From NCBI GenBank assembly GCA_021904315.1, contig CM038924.1, positions 16,760,051-16,824,050 on the forward strand: 64,000 nucleotides of DNA. Reading direction: 5' to 3'. The notes beneath the pieces are model-generated. The model did no database searches, was not told the DNA's origin, and saw nothing but the letters and a program-made list of their open reading frames with translations. Position 1 is the first letter of the stretch. Each line of letters starts with the position of its first letter. This DNA comes from Sphagnum magellanicum (Eukaryota; Streptophyta; Sphagnopsida; Sphagnales; Sphagnaceae). The position numbers and the translations under genes are program-made. Below, piece after piece: positions 61,355 through 64,000 of this stretch.

Positions 61355-62389
61355 ATGGAGGATACGGGACACTCTTCTCTGTCGTTTATCATAGACGGAG
61401 AACTGTGGGAGAAATTCAACTTGGAACTGCGAGCTGCGTGCCATTGGTGCACGCACCATCACACAACGACACCAGCGGAGGCGGCCAAGCAACTGGAGCG
61501 AGGCGAAGGCTGGCCGCGAGATTGGATCTCTCGCAAGGTCAAGAACTCGACGCGGCAGTTCGGAGGCCTTTTCATCTGCCCCGCTTCCGATTGTCCTGGT
61601 CACTCCAATCCCAAGGGCGAGCGCCGTCGTCGCTGGTTCTGTCGCTTCTGCATCAACCGCCATCTTGGTGTGGATCTCAAAAACTTCTTCCAGTTTGATG
61701 AAGCTCAAGGGAAATGGTTTCAGGTAAAACCCACCCTTTTCAGAAAGCCTTGAAACCCTAGGTCACCCCCTCCCCTCACAACACAGCAAGCAAGCTCACC
61801 AGAGAGAGAGAGACAGAGAGAAGAGAAAGAGATAGAGACAGAGACAGAGAGAGGAAGCTTGATTCAATGTGTTCTTAAAGCTTCACAGCTCATGGACTTG
61901 AGCTTGTTTGTCAGTTTTTTTTTCCCTTGATGGGTGCAGATACCAGGTCTTATATGCTGGCATTGCCAAGCCCGTCATGGAGATGCAGAGTGCGTGAATT
62001 GTCCTCAGAAGCATACAAAGAAGGCCAAGAGGCCAAGAGATGTGCTTCCTCTTGCCATACGATCGCCAGGTATCAGTTTGCCAGCAGCTGCCAGTTTGTT
62101 GGTAACAGGAGGAGTTGCAGATGGTGATTACGCAGACGGGGCTTCAAGCGAGGGCAGAGGTGGTGGTCCAGGAGGTATTGATAACACCCATCTTGATGAT
62201 AACATGCTAACCACTGCAGCAGTTGCAGGAGAAAACCATGTACGACTTGTCCTTCCAATGAACGCAACCTCTGTATCAAACATCCATTTTCTTGCTGCAA
62301 ATGCTCCACTGATGCCACCACCACCACACCAACAACAGCCACCTCCTTCACGACCATTCTTCTCAGAAAAGGCAATTCACCAAGCTTAA
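61355..62389 (+). CDS. Unrecognised Cys-rich (putative zinc-binding) protein
   Basis: I do not recognise this family. Two exons (61355-61723 and 61940-62389) join in phase to give 272 residues; the ATG context is good (aaaATGGAG) and the GT-AG intron is 216 bp. The N-terminal half has five close Cys pairs: C29/C32 (CHWC), C75/C80 (CPASDC), C96/C99 (CRFC), C129/C132 (CWHC) and C141/C144 (CVNC), with nearby His residues. This suggests at least two zinc sites. A basic run (GERRRRW, about 89-94) and KHTKKAKRPRD (about 147-157) could favour nuclear location or nucleic-acid binding. The last 110 residues are Gly/Ala-rich and end in a Pro/Gln/His tract, so probably disordered. It shares a divergent promoter region with the ethylene receptor. 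Confidence 0.75.
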
Positions 62390-63502
62390 ACTCATGACCC
62401 CCCTGTGCAATTCTCATGCCTCACAACATTATGTCTTCAAATTTTCCTTTTTGTCTCTCCATTCTGTTCATCTATTTGCTTGTTTTATTGTCATTTAGTT
62501 TTTCCTTCTCTTTGTTTTCCTTGGTGATCTGCATGTCTTTCATGTTTCTGTTGGTGCTGAGTCCTCCTGTTTCTCACTGTCTTATGACAGAAACTCCACA
62601 CATTTGGGTCCAGTCTAAACATGTATGTGACTGTCTCTTTATTCAAAATTGCTCCTCAGTGTTTTCAACTATTCATCATTGTTGCTGTCGGTGTTTCCAG
62701 TTTTTCCTGTTGACTGATGTACTATTAGATTCTGACATCTGTATAATCTTATTCCATCACCTCCCAATTTCAATTCATGTTGCATTATTTTGTAAAAGAT
62801 GGAAAAGTTGTGAATGCTTATGAAGAGATTCTCATGGCTGTGATGACGTGTGTGTGAAACACATGAAGCTTTCTCACACACACACACACACATGCATGCA
62901 TGAAAGTTTTTCTTTCTTTCTTGTGAACAAATGATTTACATTGCTGTGGAGGAACTACACCCAACACCGCATCTTTCTTTGCATGTACAAGAACAAAATC
63001 AATCTATAGTATTCTTTGCTGGAAGTTGTGGTGGTTAAGTCACTATCATACATACTACTGTTGATGGTCCCTGAACAGGTGTGAGATTGGCACTCTTTTT
63101 CATACTGGCATGTGTTTTTTGTTTTGTCTGTTCTGTGTCCCCTAGTTTTGGTTCTTTCTGTGGCTTCTTGAGAAACTGTTAACCTTGCTGTTTCTTCTTC
63201 ATTGTGAGAATGGAGATTTCTCTCTTCTTATCAAAGATATATAGTTTTCTTTGCTGCTGCAAAATTGTAATCTGACCCTCCCCACTGAATAAAAAAAGGA
63301 AGCCAGCTATGGATGTGCTGCTAATATCAACCTGGTCATGAAACAACACCATTCAAGACCCTGAAGGTAAAGTTGTCAGGTCATAATTCCAGTGTCATGT
63401 GGATTCTGGCTTGTGGACATGTTACGGTAACAAAGGAAACTCATTCGTTTCTAGCTCTTATGCTGACAATTGTATATTTGAACTTTTTTTCCTTTGCTGC
63501 AG
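62390..63502. other. Intergenic region; may hold first exon of M18 gene
   Basis: The left part is the 3' flank of the Cys-rich gene and includes a short (CA)n tract at 62877-62891. The first exon(s) of the aminopeptidase gene must lie here or further left, since the first recognisable exon (63503) has no ATG. One option is a 10-codon exon at 63397-63426 (MWILACGHVT) ending at a gtaaca donor in the right phase; it is short and unproven. Confidence 0.4.
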
Positions 63503-64000
63503 GGCCATATTCATCATGAATCTCCTGCATCAATTGTCCCCAGTTTACTTGAATTTGTCAACAACTCCTGCACACCATTCCATGCCACTGGTAAGCATGT
63601 GCAAAGTGTTCATACTCCTTGGGTATCTGGGGTTCTGAGAATATATGGATTTGGATCAAGCTTTTTAAGGAGGCTTGTTCCAGTTAAGTAACAATAATCT
63701 GTGATCCACAACCAAGAGCCAGGAAGGGTGTAGCTATGTATAATTCCTATTATCAATGGGTGGTTTCTTGGTTTGAATGTGAGAAAGGGAGGAAAGGGTG
63801 ATGAGAACTTGTGTGGGTATGGGATGACAGTGGAGGCAACAAGGCATCTTCTGAGTGCAAGTTTTCAGCAGTTAAGTGAGTGTGGGGAGTGGGCATTGCA
63901 CCCAGGAGGCCGTTACTTCTTCACACACAACATGTCTTCAGTTTTTGCTTTTGCTGTTGGGTCCAAGTAAGCTCAACACCTGGGGCCTGCAGCTCAAGTG
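63503..64000 (+). CDS. M18 aspartyl aminopeptidase, 5' part (runs off window)
   Basis: M18 aspartyl aminopeptidases (DAP/DNPEP) remove N-terminal Asp or Glu from peptides; they are zinc enzymes that form dodecamers. Two exons are visible. 63503-63590 encodes ESPASIVPSLLEFVNNSCT, then PFHAT. 63831 to about 63966 encodes EATRHLLSASFQQLSECGEW, then LHPGGRYFFTHNMSSVFAFA. These match the family N-terminus (SIV.DLLD.LN.S.T.FHA...EA...L...GF..LSE...W.L..G..YFFTRN.S...AFA.G). The 'FHAT' and 'PGGRYFFT.NMS' forms are closer to the plastid-type plant paralogue. The first exon is not identified. The metal-binding half (GAHTDSP and later) lies beyond the right edge. Confidence 0.8.

Noticed and set aside
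60605-61708. 367-codon open frame on the minus strand
   Set aside because: It runs antisense through the first exon of the Cys-rich gene and is Ser/Arg/His-rich without any domain. The plus-strand gene explains the open frame better.

Overview
The window is nuclear DNA of a land plant. Spliced genes with GT-AG introns encode an ethylene receptor with a receiver domain, a plastid MEP-pathway enzyme (IspD/MCT), an AMP1-type glutamate carboxypeptidase II, a GT47 exostosin-like glycosyltransferase and an M18 aspartyl aminopeptidase. An ethylene receptor that keeps every histidine-kinase motif, together with medium-length introns and about six genes per 64 kb, would suit a seed-free plant (moss, liverwort, fern or lycophyte). 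I cannot name the species and treat that placement as an inference.

Layout. 1-18 kb is AT-rich and gene-poor. It holds decayed PIF/Harbinger transposase pieces (367-1140 minus, 3742-4005 plus), a decayed hAT transposase (9922-12319 minus), copies of dispersed repeats, and a more GC-balanced leader-like region at 13.3-18.3 kb. 18.3-21.2 kb carries a three-exon GT47 glycosyltransferase gene (plus). 21.2-40.7 kb is again gene-poor and very AT-rich. It contains minisatellites, an orphan Nudix-like exon (31876-32030), a hAT 3' fragment (32676-33095 minus), a long Harbinger-like copy (34456-35755 plus) and a hAT-like copy (37950-39533 plus). From about 41 kb to the right edge the DNA is gene-dense: PTH-IspD (plus, 41534-46172), AMP1/GCPII (minus, 46794-52457), an ETR-type ethylene receptor (minus, 55178-59785), a Cys-rich unknown protein (plus, 61355-62389) and the 5' part of an M18 aspartyl aminopeptidase (plus, 63503 to the edge).

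The most unusual item is at 41.5-42.6 kb. The first two coding exons of a chloroplast peptidyl-tRNA hydrolase / CRS2-type gene lie just upstream of IspD. With one small linking exon they join IspD in frame, every intron phase agreeing, to give a 385-residue chimera. The hydrolase part is only its N-terminal ~50 residues, its catalytic His is Arg, and the remainder of the hydrolase is absent. This looks like exon capture that gave IspD a new plastid-targeting N-terminus.

The genes do not form a pathway cluster. IspD makes plastid isoprenoid precursors, the ethylene receptor and AMP1-like protein act at endomembranes in hormone and developmental control, the GT47 protein is a Golgi-type glycan enzyme, and the aminopeptidase resembles the plastid-type plant M18 protein. 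All exon borders were read by eye from splice consensus, frame and family resemblance; no alignment or search was run.
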